NCBI GenBank assembly: GCA_021835105.1
Contig: JAKBQS010000003.1
Span: 1-39,689, forward strand
Direction of reading: 5' to 3'
Length of the DNA stretch: 39,689 bases
DNA from: Microcaldota archaeon
GTDB lineage: Archaea; Micrarchaeota; Micrarchaeia; Micrarchaeales; CABMGC01
Of this stretch, positions 1-7,833 are shown piece after piece. The first letter of the stretch is position 1. Each line of letters starts with the position of its first letter. The notes beneath the pieces were generated by a model that saw nothing but the letters and a program-made list of their open reading frames with translations, had not been told where the DNA came from and did not search any database. The translations under genes were made by a program, and so were the position numbers.

Positions 1-742
1 GCCCGAATATCTTCAGTGCGTAGAAATACAGGCTGGATCCTATGGCATAGCTGACCACGCCGAGGAAGGCTATCGTAAGTATATCTGTTGCATTAAGGCT
101 TATGGCGAGATTTACGCCAGATGAAAGGGCGAATACGCCAAGGAAAGCGAATGAGGCGATGTTGAAGAGCACTACAGATGATACAGGATCTGCGTTGTAT
201 ACTTTCATGAGCAGATTTGATGAAGTAGCGCATAATGCTGAGATAAGAAGCGCGGCTATGAATGGGAGCTGTGCCAGGTTCAGGGAGAGCGATGGGCCTG
301 TTGCCATTATCAGGAATACGCTTGAGAAACCGAGGATTGTGGCAAATAGCTGCTTACCTGTTATCCTCTGCCTTAAGACGAGAGGGGAGAGAAGGGCCAC
401 GAATATCACCCAGCTTCTGAATACTATGGCAGCAACGCTGGGGTTTGTGCCAAGCGTGCCGATGCCCAGGAATATTTGCGATATTGCATCGTTGAGAAGG
501 CCCGTGATAAGTATAATGATCAGCATGTTGCGCGATGTTATTATCTTCTTCACACCGCTAAGCTTATCGTGCCTGTAGCCTATCGCAAGCGCAGCTACAG
601 AGGAGAACATGAATATGTAGAAGGCAAGGGGTATGTTGCCGATGCCGCTGGCGCCTACCTCTATCATTATTGGGAGGAACGCCAGCTCTATCACTGCTAT
701 TGCTATTGCAATATACCCTTTAGTCTTCAATCTCATGCTCAT
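1..742 (-). CDS. DMT/EamA-family transporter (3' end outside window)
   Basis: This is a hydrophobic integral membrane protein of the drug/metabolite transporter superfamily, which usually has ten helices in two EamA repeats and moves small metabolites across the cytoplasmic membrane. I translated it on the minus strand from ATG 742 (alternative ATG 736): it begins MSMRLKTKGYIAIAIAV and stays open for 247 codons to the window edge, so the C-terminus is missing. Successive ~20-residue hydrophobic segments are separated by short charged loops, for example the GYRHDKLSG loop. Its organisation resembles the complete transporter at 29156-30445. It lies downstream of the unknown gene at 773-1861 on the same strand, 30 nt apart, so co-transcription is likely. 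The substrate cannot be read from sequence. Confidence 0.8.
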   Translation of the reverse strand, partial: MSMRLKTKGYIAIAIAVIELAFLPIMIEVGASGIGNIPLAFYIFMFSSVAALAIGYRHDKLSGVKKIITSRNMLIIILITGLLNDAISQIFLGIGTLGTNPSVAAIVFRSWVIFVALLSPLVLRQRITGKQLFATILGFSSVFLIMATGPSLSLNLAQLPFIAALLISALCATSSNLLMKVYNADPVSSVVLFNIASFAFLGVFALSSGVNLAISLNATDILTIAFLGVVSYAIGSSLYFYALKIFG

Positions 743-772
743 GCCTGCGCGTGGTGCTTGAATATGATCCTT

Positions 773-1861
773 TCAGTACTGTTTCTTGGAGTGGAGGTGC
801 AGCCTTACGAACTTGTGCATGTAATCGAACTCCTCCTCTGTTAGCCTCCTGAATTCAGCAGAGTATATGTCCCTGCTCTGGTTGTGCCTGTGCTCTAGTA
901 TGCGTTCCGCAAGCTCATTTACCCTGTCGCTCTTGGCGACTGCGAGGTAGTATATCCTCTTGAATGCCTCCTCCGGAGGCCTGAGGAACGTCTTTATCGT
1001 CTGGCTTATGTCAAGGTCGGATTCTATGAATGCAAGAGTGGCGAGTATCTCCTCCGCCTCTGCCCTGCGGATCCTGTGCAGCTTGGTGAAGTAGCTCCTG
1101 AACTCCTCGAAGCTCTTGGTCTTCTCCTTGCCCATAGCTATGGCCCTTACCATTGTGAGATTTGAGACCGGATGCATACCCATCCTGCTCATTATCCCAT
1201 ATGAAGCATCGAGCATGTCGAACTCCTCTGAGACGCGGAAGGCGAGCTCAAAGAACCTTGCGCCGGCTCCCTGCACCATGGCGTCTACTTCAGGAGCGCC
1301 TATCTTTGCGATGCTCTTGACCTTCTTTACGCTGGAGAACACCTTGCTCAGCGCAGAATCAGGTCCGGAATAGTGGTTCTTGAGTATGTACCTGAAGTAT
1401 TCCCTTGCGATGAGGCCTGCGTTGGTGTTTTTGTATATTGCGTAGTATGATGAATAGCTCGAGATCTTCGAGGATAGTACTTCCGTATAGTTGTTTTTCT
1501 TCCAGATGTTCGGGTTGATGTATATTGCATTGTCCCTGTAGTCGTACTTTACCGAAAATCCCAGCTTCATCTTGAGCTTGTCCTTCCTCTTTGAATCGTC
1601 AAGGAAGAGTATTGATGGGCTTCCGCTGACAGGCTTTGCATGCCTTGAGAAGAACATGCTTACGCTCTTGAGGCTCGAGTACGCATCTAGAGAATCCCAC
1701 GCAGCACACTTGTCATCGTTGCGGTGGAGGCTCTTAAGGTTGGTGAGCTCCTGGGAAGAAGCAGTGCCCTGTGTGTTGCCGCCATAACTGCCTTCCGTCA
1801 TGGCTCCAACTAATTCCATGTTGTTGGGTGCGTCTTTCATAAAGACCACAAATAGGTACAT
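773..1861 (-). CDS. Hypothetical protein, 362 aa, largely helical
   Basis: I do not recognise this protein. The first 40 residues are polar and rich in Gly, Thr and Ser. A basic segment follows around residues 85-110 (DSKRKDKLKMKLGFSVKYDYRD), and residues ~150-362 look alpha-helical and charged, without membrane segments or a signal peptide, so it is probably cytosolic. The C-terminal 100 residues carry many Glu/Arg pairs. Start 1861 is supported by a good Shine-Dalgarno AGGAG at 1870-1874, 8 nt upstream. It is divergent from the Lrp-type regulator at 1969 and precedes the DMT transporter on the same strand, so the regulator may control both. No catalytic motif is evident. Confidence 0.7.
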   Translation of the reverse strand: MYLFVVFMKDAPNNMELVGAMTEGSYGGNTQGTASSQELTNLKSLHRNDDKCAAWDSLDAYSSLKSVSMFFSRHAKPVSGSPSILFLDDSKRKDKLKMKLGFSVKYDYRDNAIYINPNIWKKNNYTEVLSSKISSYSSYYAIYKNTNAGLIAREYFRYILKNHYSGPDSALSKVFSSVKKVKSIAKIGAPEVDAMVQGAGARFFELAFRVSEEFDMLDASYGIMSRMGMHPVSNLTMVRAIAMGKEKTKSFEEFRSYFTKLHRIRRAEAEEILATLAFIESDLDISQTIKTFLRPPEEAFKRIYYLAVAKSDRVNELAERILEHRHNQSRDIYSAEFRRLTEEEFDYMHKFVRLHLHSKKQY

Positions 1862-1968
1862 TTATTTTACTCCTAAGATAATATTTAAAATAAGAGCATA
1901 AAAGAAGAACATTTGCATTTTTTTAGGATTCTGTCAAGATATTTATATTTTGAGATGGATGTATTAGC
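1862..1968. promoter_or_regulatory. Divergent promoter region (unknown gene / Lrp regulator)
   Basis: This 107-nt AT-rich spacer separates two divergent genes. For the plus gene, a TATA-like ATTTATATTT lies at 1941-1950, about 24 nt before ATG 1969 with no ribosome binding site, which suggests a leaderless mRNA. For the minus gene, AT-rich TATA-like stretches lie at 1879-1906 and the Shine-Dalgarno AGGAG is at 1870-1874. Confidence 0.5.
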
Positions 1969-2973
1969 ATGGAAGTCGATGAAAAGGAGCGGATGCTCCT
2001 TAGGGAACTTAGCAATAACTCAAGGTCAACCATTACAAATCTATCTGAGGAGATAGGCTGCTCGCGCATAACTACTTCGAGGCTCCTGCGCAGGCTGACG
2101 GAGAAGCTGAAGATAAGGTTTACGCTTGAACTCAACACATCCAGGCTGGGAATAAGCGAGAGGCATATAGTGATGGTTAAGTTTGCCAGGAAGCCGGATG
2201 AGAAGGCGCTCAGGGACTTTTTCGGCGCGGATATGTATTCGCAGAATGTCTACCTTACCGAAGGGGATTACGATTTGCTTATATACGCCGTAACAGGGAA
2301 TCCTGTCGACTATATAAGGTGGGAGACGAAGGTAGCTTCAGAGCTCTCCGAATACGGGGTTGTGATACGGCCATCAGAATACGTATTTGCGCATTTTGGA
2401 TATATGCCGCTAAGCAACGATTTCGTAGGCTTTATAGACAAGTACAACAAGCAGATAGACGAGGATGATAAGCGCATATTGGGCTTGCTCAACCAGGATT
2501 CCAGGATGGGATACAGGGAGATGGCGGAGAAACTCGGCATTAAGGAGGATACGATAAGGTACAGGATATTCACCCTGAGAAAGAGCGAGGTCATAAGGCG
2601 CTTTACCATTGCTGTGCAGGAGCCCATTGGCCTGTTCCCTATATCATACTTCATAAACTACAGGTTCAATAAGACCACCACATCCACAAGATTCGCGCTT
2701 GCTAGGGAGAGCTACATGAATGCGGACGAACACAAGCCTTTGCTCAATACCTTCCAGTTTGTCGCGCCTATCAGCGGGAGCTATAGGTCATTCGGCATAG
2801 CGCTATTTAAGGGAAAGGAGGAGGCTATCGAGGGCGCAGTGAAGCATCACCAGAGAATCTTCAACAAGGAGGATATAGAGATTGCCTCTGCGGGAATAAA
2901 AGGTGTGATAAAAGGGCTCCTTCCGTTCAGGAACCTTGACATAAGGACCAATTACGTTAAGGTAGAATGGTAA
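1969..2973 (+). CDS. Lrp/AsnC-type regulator with two HTH domains
   Basis: This is a DNA-binding transcription regulator. Residues ~3-50 form an AsnC-type winged helix (ERMLLRELSNNSRSTITNLS then IGCSRITTSRLLRRL), followed by a domain that may correspond to a ligand-binding region. Around residues 163-210 a second AsnC-like HTH appears (DEDDKRILGLLNQDSRMGYR, then KLGIKEDTIRYRIFTLRKS). At 334 aa it is about twice the usual Lrp length, so it is a tandem-domain form. The protein at 28022-29074 is homologous along its whole length, including the end (LLPFRNLDIRTNY versus RLPLRSVDVQKEY). Each paralogue lies beside a DMT transporter, which suggests metabolite-responsive control of transport. The start is leaderless-type. 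Confidence 0.8.
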   Translation: MEVDEKERMLLRELSNNSRSTITNLSEEIGCSRITTSRLLRRLTEKLKIRFTLELNTSRLGISERHIVMVKFARKPDEKALRDFFGADMYSQNVYLTEGDYDLLIYAVTGNPVDYIRWETKVASELSEYGVVIRPSEYVFAHFGYMPLSNDFVGFIDKYNKQIDEDDKRILGLLNQDSRMGYREMAEKLGIKEDTIRYRIFTLRKSEVIRRFTIAVQEPIGLFPISYFINYRFNKTTTSTRFALARESYMNADEHKPLLNTFQFVAPISGSYRSFGIALFKGKEEAIEGAVKHHQRIFNKEDIEIASAGIKGVIKGLLPFRNLDIRTNYVKVEW

Positions 2974-3015
2974 CTCTTATATGCTTTATCAGGGAATTTA
3001 GTATGAGGTATGCGT

Positions 3016-4086
3016 ATGCCTGAAAACTTCCTCTCGCAGGATGACGAGGATCTGCTTAAGTTCATAGAGTCGGCCAAGCCAAAGATATATGTTCTTGGAG
3101 CTGGAGGGTCAGGCTCAAATACCGTAGCGCGCATGACAGAGCTCAACATAGACGGCGCTACGCTCATAGCCACTAATACCGATGCCGCGCATCTTGCAAG
3201 GATAAGGGCGCATAGGAAAGTTCTCTTAGGCAAGAAGTCTACGCGGGGGATGGGCGCGGGTAGCGATCCCAAGCTGGGAGAGGAGTCTGCGATGGAGAGC
3301 AAGGAGGATGTCAAGCACATAATAAGCGACGCGCAGCTCGTCTTTGTCACATGCGGGCTTGGAGGCGGGACTGGGACTGGGGCAGCGCCAGTGCTTGCGC
3401 ATGAGGCGAGGGAAGCAGGCGCGCTCACTATAGGCGTAACGACTCTCCCGTTCTCGGGCGAGGGAAGGATAAGGATGAGGAATGCGCTTGAAGGGCTTGC
3501 AAGGCTCAAGAGGGCTACGGATACAACAATAATAATACCAAACGATAAGCTTCTCTCTGTCGCGCCGGATCTTCCGCTTAACATGGCTTTCAAGATAAGC
3601 GATGAGGTTCTTGCCAATGCCACAAAGGGGATAGTTGAGATGGTCACTAAGCCAGGCATGGTTAACCTGGATTTCGCGGACCTGCGCGGCGTGCTCAAGG
3701 ATTCGGGTTATGCGGTAATAGGCATAGGCGAGTCCAATTCGCAGACAAATGACAGGGCGATGGTGGCAATAGAGAATACGCTTAAGAGCCCTCTGCTCGA
3801 TGCCGACATATCCACGGCGAAGAAGGCGCTTGTCAACATAGTAGGCGGGGAAGACCTCACGCTCCGGGAGGCACAGAGCATATTCCAGGAGGTCTCATCC
3901 AGAATAAGCGAGGATGCACTGCTCAAATGGGGCGCCAGGATAGAACCGTCCATGCAGAAGAGCGCGATAAAGCTCATGGTTGTTATGAGCGGGGTAGAGT
4001 TCCCGGAATATACCGAATTCGGGATGATGAAGAAGAAGCACGAGGAGTTTGAGGCAACGGCGGACCTTGATAAGATCTTTGATTGA
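3016..4086 (+). CDS. ftsZ: Cell division GTPase FtsZ
   Basis: This tubulin-family GTPase assembles the Z-ring at the division site. From the N-terminus it has the Rossmann-like start (VLGAGGSGSNT), the ATNTD nucleotide contact, the tubulin signature GGGTGTGAAP near residues 116-125, and the T7 loop NLDFADL that completes the neighbouring subunit's GTPase site. Length (~356 aa) is normal for archaeal FtsZ. The C-terminal tail is short and acidic (ending DLDKIFD). ATG 3016 is preferred over in-frame ATG 3010 because GAGGT at 3005-3009 sits 6 nt before 3016. The gene overlaps secE, matching the ftsZ-secE linkage known in many archaea, although the usual nusG does not follow here. Confidence 0.96.
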   Translation: MPENFLSQDDEDLLKFIESAKPKIYVLGAGGSGSNTVARMTELNIDGATLIATNTDAAHLARIRAHRKVLLGKKSTRGMGAGSDPKLGEESAMESKEDVKHIISDAQLVFVTCGLGGGTGTGAAPVLAHEAREAGALTIGVTTLPFSGEGRIRMRNALEGLARLKRATDTTIIIPNDKLLSVAPDLPLNMAFKISDEVLANATKGIVEMVTKPGMVNLDFADLRGVLKDSGYAVIGIGESNSQTNDRAMVAIENTLKSPLLDADISTAKKALVNIVGGEDLTLREAQSIFQEVSSRISEDALLKWGARIEPSMQKSAIKLMVVMSGVEFPEYTEFGMMKKKHEEFEATADLDKIFD

Positions 4087-4285
4087 AGGTGTTTTCCTGG
4101 AACTTAATCCTATAAAGAAGCTCAAGAGGTTTAATTCCGATGCAAGGCATATAATGTCCGTCAGCTACAGGCCGGATATGGACACCTTCAAGAGGACGCT
4201 TAAGATAGTCCTGCTTGGCATACTCATAATGGGGGTTCTTGCGTTTATAATATCCGGAGTGATAAGTTTAATAGTTTATTCGTAA
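4079..4285 (+). CDS. secE: Preprotein translocase subunit SecE (Sec61 gamma)
   Basis: This is the small single-helix subunit that clamps the SecY channel in the cytoplasmic membrane. It shows an amphipathic N-terminal helix (NPIKKLKRFNSDARHIMSV), the conserved turn with YRPD before a Thr-Phe-Lys stretch, and one C-terminal membrane helix (IVLLGILIMGVLAFIISGV). Length and layout fit archaeal SecE (~60-70 aa). The start is uncertain: TTG codons at 4049, 4067 and 4079 all overlap ftsZ, while AAGGTG at 4086-4091 lies 5 nt before an in-frame CTG at 4097 that would give 62 residues. Position right after ftsZ supports the call. Confidence 0.8.
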   Translation: MIEGVFLELNPIKKLKRFNSDARHIMSVSYRPDMDTFKRTLKIVLLGILIMGVLAFIISGVISLIVYS

Positions 4286-4333
4286 AATCATATTTGGTTC
4301 ATCTGCTCTTCCCACGGGAGCAGGGTTGGATTT

Positions 4334-4981
4334 ATGGAACAGGTAAAACTTGGAAAAGGCGACGAGCGTCTCGATAATGCATCTTTGGGCAGCGATCTGG
4401 TAGCTGCCGCATTCAGGAAGATAGTGGAAGATGACCTGAGCTTTAAGATAAGCAGCAGCGAGCATAGCAGGGAGGAATTGCAGAGCCATATAGGGAAGAT
4501 GCGCGGCATACTCGGAGGCCTTGATTACGAGTTAACATGCTTGAACCAGATAGTTGCCAGGTCCAAGAATATGCATAGCACAGACATGATAAGGTACATG
4601 AATACTGTTGAGGTGCTTGCCGAGATATATGCAATGAAGATAGGCAGCAGGCTCACCATGCCCCTAATCTATGGCCTTGTGACAAAATCCGATACTACAG
4701 ATGCGCTTGACAAATACTATAACATAACGCTCCTAGATCTCATCTCCAAGAAGGAGAAGGCAGAGGAGCTCTATGCGACTGAAGCAAAGGAGCTGGAGAG
4801 CCTCTCCAAGGAGCTGAAGAGATACAAATTCTTCCCGGTTAGGATAATACGCAGGAGAAGGTTTGCAGAGATGAAAGATATCGTATCAAGGAAGAACCGC
4901 AGGGTAAGGGCCATAGCCAGGAAGAAGGATTCTTACAGCAAGATTATAGACAAGCTCAGGAAGGCGCGGAAGCAGGCTTAG
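4334..4981 (+). CDS. Hypothetical coiled-coil protein, 215 aa
   Basis: I do not recognise this protein. It is soluble, highly charged and predicted helical. Residues ~130-215 are a basic coiled-coil-like region rich in Lys, Arg and Glu (for example SKKEKAEELYATEAKELESL and IIRRRRFAEMKDI). No membrane segment or enzymatic motif is visible. It occupies the position where nusG/spt5 often follows secE in archaea but has no NGN or KOW signature, so it is not NusG. The last codons overlap the convergent nucleotidyltransferase gene by 4 nt. Confidence 0.7.
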   Translation: MEQVKLGKGDERLDNASLGSDLVAAAFRKIVEDDLSFKISSSEHSREELQSHIGKMRGILGGLDYELTCLNQIVARSKNMHSTDMIRYMNTVEVLAEIYAMKIGSRLTMPLIYGLVTKSDTTDALDKYYNITLLDLISKKEKAEELYATEAKELESLSKELKRYKFFPVRIIRRRRFAEMKDIVSRKNRRVRAIARKKDSYSKIIDKLRKARKQA

Positions 4982-5667
4982 CCGTATATCTTGCCGGAGA
5001 GCAGGTCATGAGAGACCTCATCTATGTCCTTTATCGAGTCTACTCCTTTGAAATACGCCGATGGAAACTTCACAGCTCCGAGCTTTCCTTCCTTGGTGAG
5101 CTCCGTAAATGTTGTGTTCTCGAGGTTGCCACGCTCCGGGAGGTATCCAAATATCTCATGCGACATCATGTATACGCCTGCATTCATCCAGTAGTCTTTT
5201 ATAAGCGGCTTCTCGTCGAAGCTTATGACTCTCTCCCCAGCCGTCTTCACGATGCCATATGTGCTTCTTAGCGGGACCAGGGCTATCGAGGCAATTGAGG
5301 CATTGATATGAAGCGAATCAACATTGATGTTGGTTATATTGTCGCCATTCAGCATTATGAATTCCCGCTCCTCTGAGAGAAGCTTTTTCGCATTCTTCAG
5401 TGCACCTGCCGTGCCCATGGGCTCCGGCTCTTCGGAATACTCCACGCTTACACCAAGTTCCTGGGCCTTCTTCCCCATATGCTCTATAAGCTTGTTCCTC
5501 AGATGGCCTACGAGAAGGACGAACGAGCTTATCCCGAGACTCTTGAGCCAGGATATCTGCCACTCTATTATCGGCTTCCCGCCTACCTCCACGAGCGGCT
5601 TTGGGAGGGTTGCGGTAAGCGGCATCAGCCTCTTCCCGTATCCTCCGGCGAGTATTACTGCCTTCAT
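4978..5667 (-). CDS. Sugar-phosphate nucleotidyltransferase
   Basis: This enzyme of the NTP_transferase family (GT-A-like fold) activates a sugar 1-phosphate to an NDP-sugar for glycan synthesis. The N-terminus carries the full signature: AGGYGKRLMPLT, then LPKPLVEVGGKPIIEW. A GDN motif (MLNGDNI) near residue 108 is the expected metal/nucleotide-binding acid, and MGTAGAL is also typical. At 229 aa it is only the catalytic domain, without the left-handed beta-helix of GlmU or RmlA-like longer forms. Specificity (mannose, glucose or GlcNAc 1-phosphate) cannot be decided. Its ATG shares one base with the stop of the upstream membrane protein, so the two are translationally coupled. Confidence 0.88.
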   Translation of the reverse strand: MKAVILAGGYGKRLMPLTATLPKPLVEVGGKPIIEWQISWLKSLGISSFVLLVGHLRNKLIEHMGKKAQELGVSVEYSEEPEPMGTAGALKNAKKLLSEEREFIMLNGDNITNINVDSLHINASIASIALVPLRSTYGIVKTAGERVISFDEKPLIKDYWMNAGVYMMSHEIFGYLPERGNLENTTFTELTKEGKLGAVKFPSAYFKGVDSIKDIDEVSHDLLSGKIYG

Positions 5668-6026
5668 CAGTGCTGCACCTCGCTCTGCTCCTGTTCCTGC
5701 ACCGACTCCTTCTTTGGAGGCGGAGACTTGCCGAAAGGCCTGCGGAAGGAATTTACCACTTTGTTGTTTATAAGCTCGAAGTTGTTCAGAAGATTCTCGT
5801 AATGCGATATCGCAATGAGTATCGCAAATAGCCCTACGGCTATGATGACTATAAATGTCAGGACATAATTCAGTATAAGCTGGAGCTGAAGGAGGTTAAG
5901 CTTCGCGAAGTTTATCGATATGAGAGTTACTACTGCTATCGATATGTCAACTATGAGCGACGCAAATGCAACCCTCTCGAGCAGCTTCTTAAGTCTCTCT
6001 GCCCTCTTTATATCCTGCGGATTCAT
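5667..6026 (-). CDS. Small membrane protein with two helices
   Basis: This is an unrecognised 119-residue protein. A basic, helical N-terminus (residues 1-18) is followed by two hydrophobic segments at about 20-40 and 48-72, and then a soluble tail. The tail is Pro/Lys-rich (GKSPPPKKES) and ends in a Gln/Glu-rich stretch. It is co-transcribed with the nucleotidyltransferase (1-nt overlap), which suggests a membrane-proximal role in glycan metabolism. That link is inference from context only. Confidence 0.65.
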   Translation of the reverse strand: MNPQDIKRAERLKKLLERVAFASLIVDISIAVVTLISINFAKLNLLQLQLILNYVLTFIVIIAVGLFAILIAISHYENLLNNFELINNKVVNSFRRPFGKSPPPKKESVQEQEQSEVQH

Positions 6027-6057
6027 CGAGTATCATCCTTGCTGAACATGAAGTGCT

Positions 6058-6321
6058 TTGCGCATTTCCGATTATATAAGGATATGGCAAATAATTTATA
6101 TTGTTGGCTTCAGATATACTGTATCGGGTGTTTTTACGAGATTAGTTTATTCTGTTCTGCACTCGCACGCGCCTAAGAATGAGATTGAATGGACTGCTTG
6201 GGCAGGGTTGGTGGCTTTTGGTGCATGCGTAAGGATAGCGGAGAGGGCAGGAGTTGCACTGGTCAACAAGGCGCAGGATATGGCTAAGGAGAAGCGCCTT
6301 CGTGACGCGAAGCGCGATTGA
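6058..6321 (+). CDS. Possible small hypothetical protein upstream of tyrS
   Basis: This is a short reading frame with protein-like composition in its second half: a hydrophobic stretch (WTAWAGLVAFGACVRIAERA) followed by a charged tail ending RLRDAKRD. The only in-frame starts are TTG 6058 and TTG/GTG at 6208/6211, the latter giving about 37 residues. The first third overlaps AT-rich promoter-like sequence (TATA-like at 6069-6078 and 6094-6101), so the N-terminal part may not be translated. It ends 30 nt before tyrS. No family is recognised, and existence as a gene is uncertain. Confidence 0.35.
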   Translation: MRISDYIRIWQIIYIVGFRYTVSGVFTRLVYSVLHSHAPKNEIEWTAWAGLVAFGACVRIAERAGVALVNKAQDMAKEKRLRDAKRD

Positions 6322-6351
6322 TGGTGCAGTTGCTTTTCAAAGAGTGTTAGA

Positions 6352-7419
6352 TTGGATATAGACGAGCGCATTAGGCTGATAAGATTAGAGCCTGTCGAAG
6401 AGATAGTAACTGAAGGCGAGCTGCGCACTCTTCTTGAGACAAAATCAAGGCCCAAACACTATATAGGCCTTGAGATAAGCGGTATGCCACACATAGGGCA
6501 TGTCTTGGTTGCTGGCAAGAAGCTTAAGGACCTCGAAGCCGCAGGCGTGGAGACCCAGGTGCTGCTCGCAGACTGGCACACGGTTGCAAACAACAAGCTT
6601 GGAGGGGACTGGGATAGGATAATAAAGGCCTCGGGATTCTACAGGAGGCTCTTCAAGGAGGTATCCCCAAAGACAAAGGTCGTGCTGGGCTCTGAGCTTT
6701 ACGAGAAATATCAGGAATACTGGAAACTGGTTATGCGTATGGCAACGCGGACAACAATCGCGAGGGCTACAAGGACGCTTATAATAGAGGGAAGGAGCGA
6801 GAAGGATACGCTCCACGTCTCGCAGTACATATACCCGATAATGCAGTCTGCTGACATAGAGGCGCTTGACGTTGATATACCACATGCGGGAATGGACCAG
6901 AGGAAGGTGCACATGCTCGCCAAGGAGCTCTTCGGAGAGATGGGAATGCGAAGGATAGTGCCAATTCATCACCATCTCCTTCCATCGCTCTCTGAACCGC
7001 CTAAAAACATGTGGGACGGGAACAAGGAGGAGATTGTGGCAGAGATGAAGATGAGCAAGTCGAAGCCCGGGTCTGCGATAGGGATATTGTATACCGACGA
7101 TGAAATACGCTCGGCCATAGGAGGCAGCTGGTGCCCTGTAGGGGTTGTTGAGCATAACCCCCTTCTTGAGCTCTGCAGATACCTGATAATCCCTTCGGCA
7201 GGGAAGCTTGAGGTTGAGAGGGATGCAAAGTATGGAGGCGATATCGAGATACTGAGCTATCAGGAGCTTGAGGCACTGTACGCCTCGAAGAAACTTCACC
7301 CGGTAGACCTGAAGGGCGCGGTCTCTAGAGCCTTGATAAAGCTTATATCGCCAGTCAGGGACAAGTTTATAGGAGAGAAGGAGGCCCTTCTCGAGCTCTT
7401 CGGGAACGCGAGCAAGTGA
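6352..7419 (+). CDS. tyrS: Tyrosyl-tRNA synthetase, archaeal type
   Basis: This class I aminoacyl-tRNA synthetase charges tRNA-Tyr. It shows the HIGH motif as PHIGH near residue 46, the tyrosine-pocket segment (QYIYPIMQSADIEAL with HAGMDQRKVHMLAKE) and the KMSKS loop as MKMSKSKPGSAI near residue 235. At 355 aa without a C-terminal S4 domain, it fits archaeal/eukaryotic TyrRS rather than the bacterial form. The start is TTG 6352 (LDIDERIRLI); no ATG lies nearby in frame. It is followed 4 nt later by a MazG-like gene, so the two are probably one transcript. Confidence 0.95.
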   Translation: MDIDERIRLIRLEPVEEIVTEGELRTLLETKSRPKHYIGLEISGMPHIGHVLVAGKKLKDLEAAGVETQVLLADWHTVANNKLGGDWDRIIKASGFYRRLFKEVSPKTKVVLGSELYEKYQEYWKLVMRMATRTTIARATRTLIIEGRSEKDTLHVSQYIYPIMQSADIEALDVDIPHAGMDQRKVHMLAKELFGEMGMRRIVPIHHHLLPSLSEPPKNMWDGNKEEIVAEMKMSKSKPGSAIGILYTDDEIRSAIGGSWCPVGVVEHNPLLELCRYLIIPSAGKLEVERDAKYGGDIEILSYQELEALYASKKLHPVDLKGAVSRALIKLISPVRDKFIGEKEALLELFGNASK

Positions 7420-7423
7420 TATC

Positions 7424-7786
7424 GTGGACGATAGAACAAGTATTAGGAAGTTGCGTGAGTTGGTAAGCGAGTTTGTCAGGGAGCGTGACTGGGAGCAGTA
7501 CCACAATGAGAAGGATCTTGCACTTGACATATCTATAGAGGCGGCAGAGCTCCTTGAGCACTTCAGGTTTAAGTCTGAGAGGGAGGTTGAGGAGATAATG
7601 AAGGATAGGAGGAAGAGGGAAGAGGTTGAGGATGAGCTCTCCGATGTAATATTCGGCGCAATAGCCTTTGCAAATATTGCAGGGATAGACATAGCATCCG
7701 CTTTCGTAAGGAAGCTCGAGAAGAACAGGAAGAAGTATCCGGTAAGGGCCTTCAAGGGCCTGAACAAGAAGTACAATGAGGTTTGA
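7424..7786 (+). CDS. MazG-like nucleotide pyrophosphohydrolase
   Basis: This all-alpha NTP pyrophosphohydrolase of the MazG/RS21-C6 (dCTPase) type hydrolyses (d)NTPs to monophosphates and pyrophosphate as housecleaning. The metal-binding helices are clear: EAAELLEHF supplies the first acidic ExxE-type set and EVEDELSDVIFG the second ExxD set. The WEQYHNEKDLALDISIEA segment is typical of the single-domain RS21-C6-like group. Length of 120 aa fits. The GTG start at 7424 follows the tyrS stop by 4 nt. The exact nucleotide substrate is not visible. Confidence 0.88.
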   Translation: MDDRTSIRKLRELVSEFVRERDWEQYHNEKDLALDISIEAAELLEHFRFKSEREVEEIMKDRRKREEVEDELSDVIFGAIAFANIAGIDIASAFVRKLEKNRKKYPVRAFKGLNKKYNEV

Positions 7787-7833
7787 AGGAATTGATAGGT
7801 TATTGCGATGCAAGAGATTATATGGTGTAATAT

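Noticed and set aside
2952..3698. Minus-strand open frame of 248 codons opposite ftsZ
   Set aside because: Low-complexity Ser/Pro/Ala product lying antisense to a convincing FtsZ; a shadow.
4334..4981. NusG/Spt5 after secE
   Set aside because: The product is a basic coiled-coil protein without NGN or KOW features.
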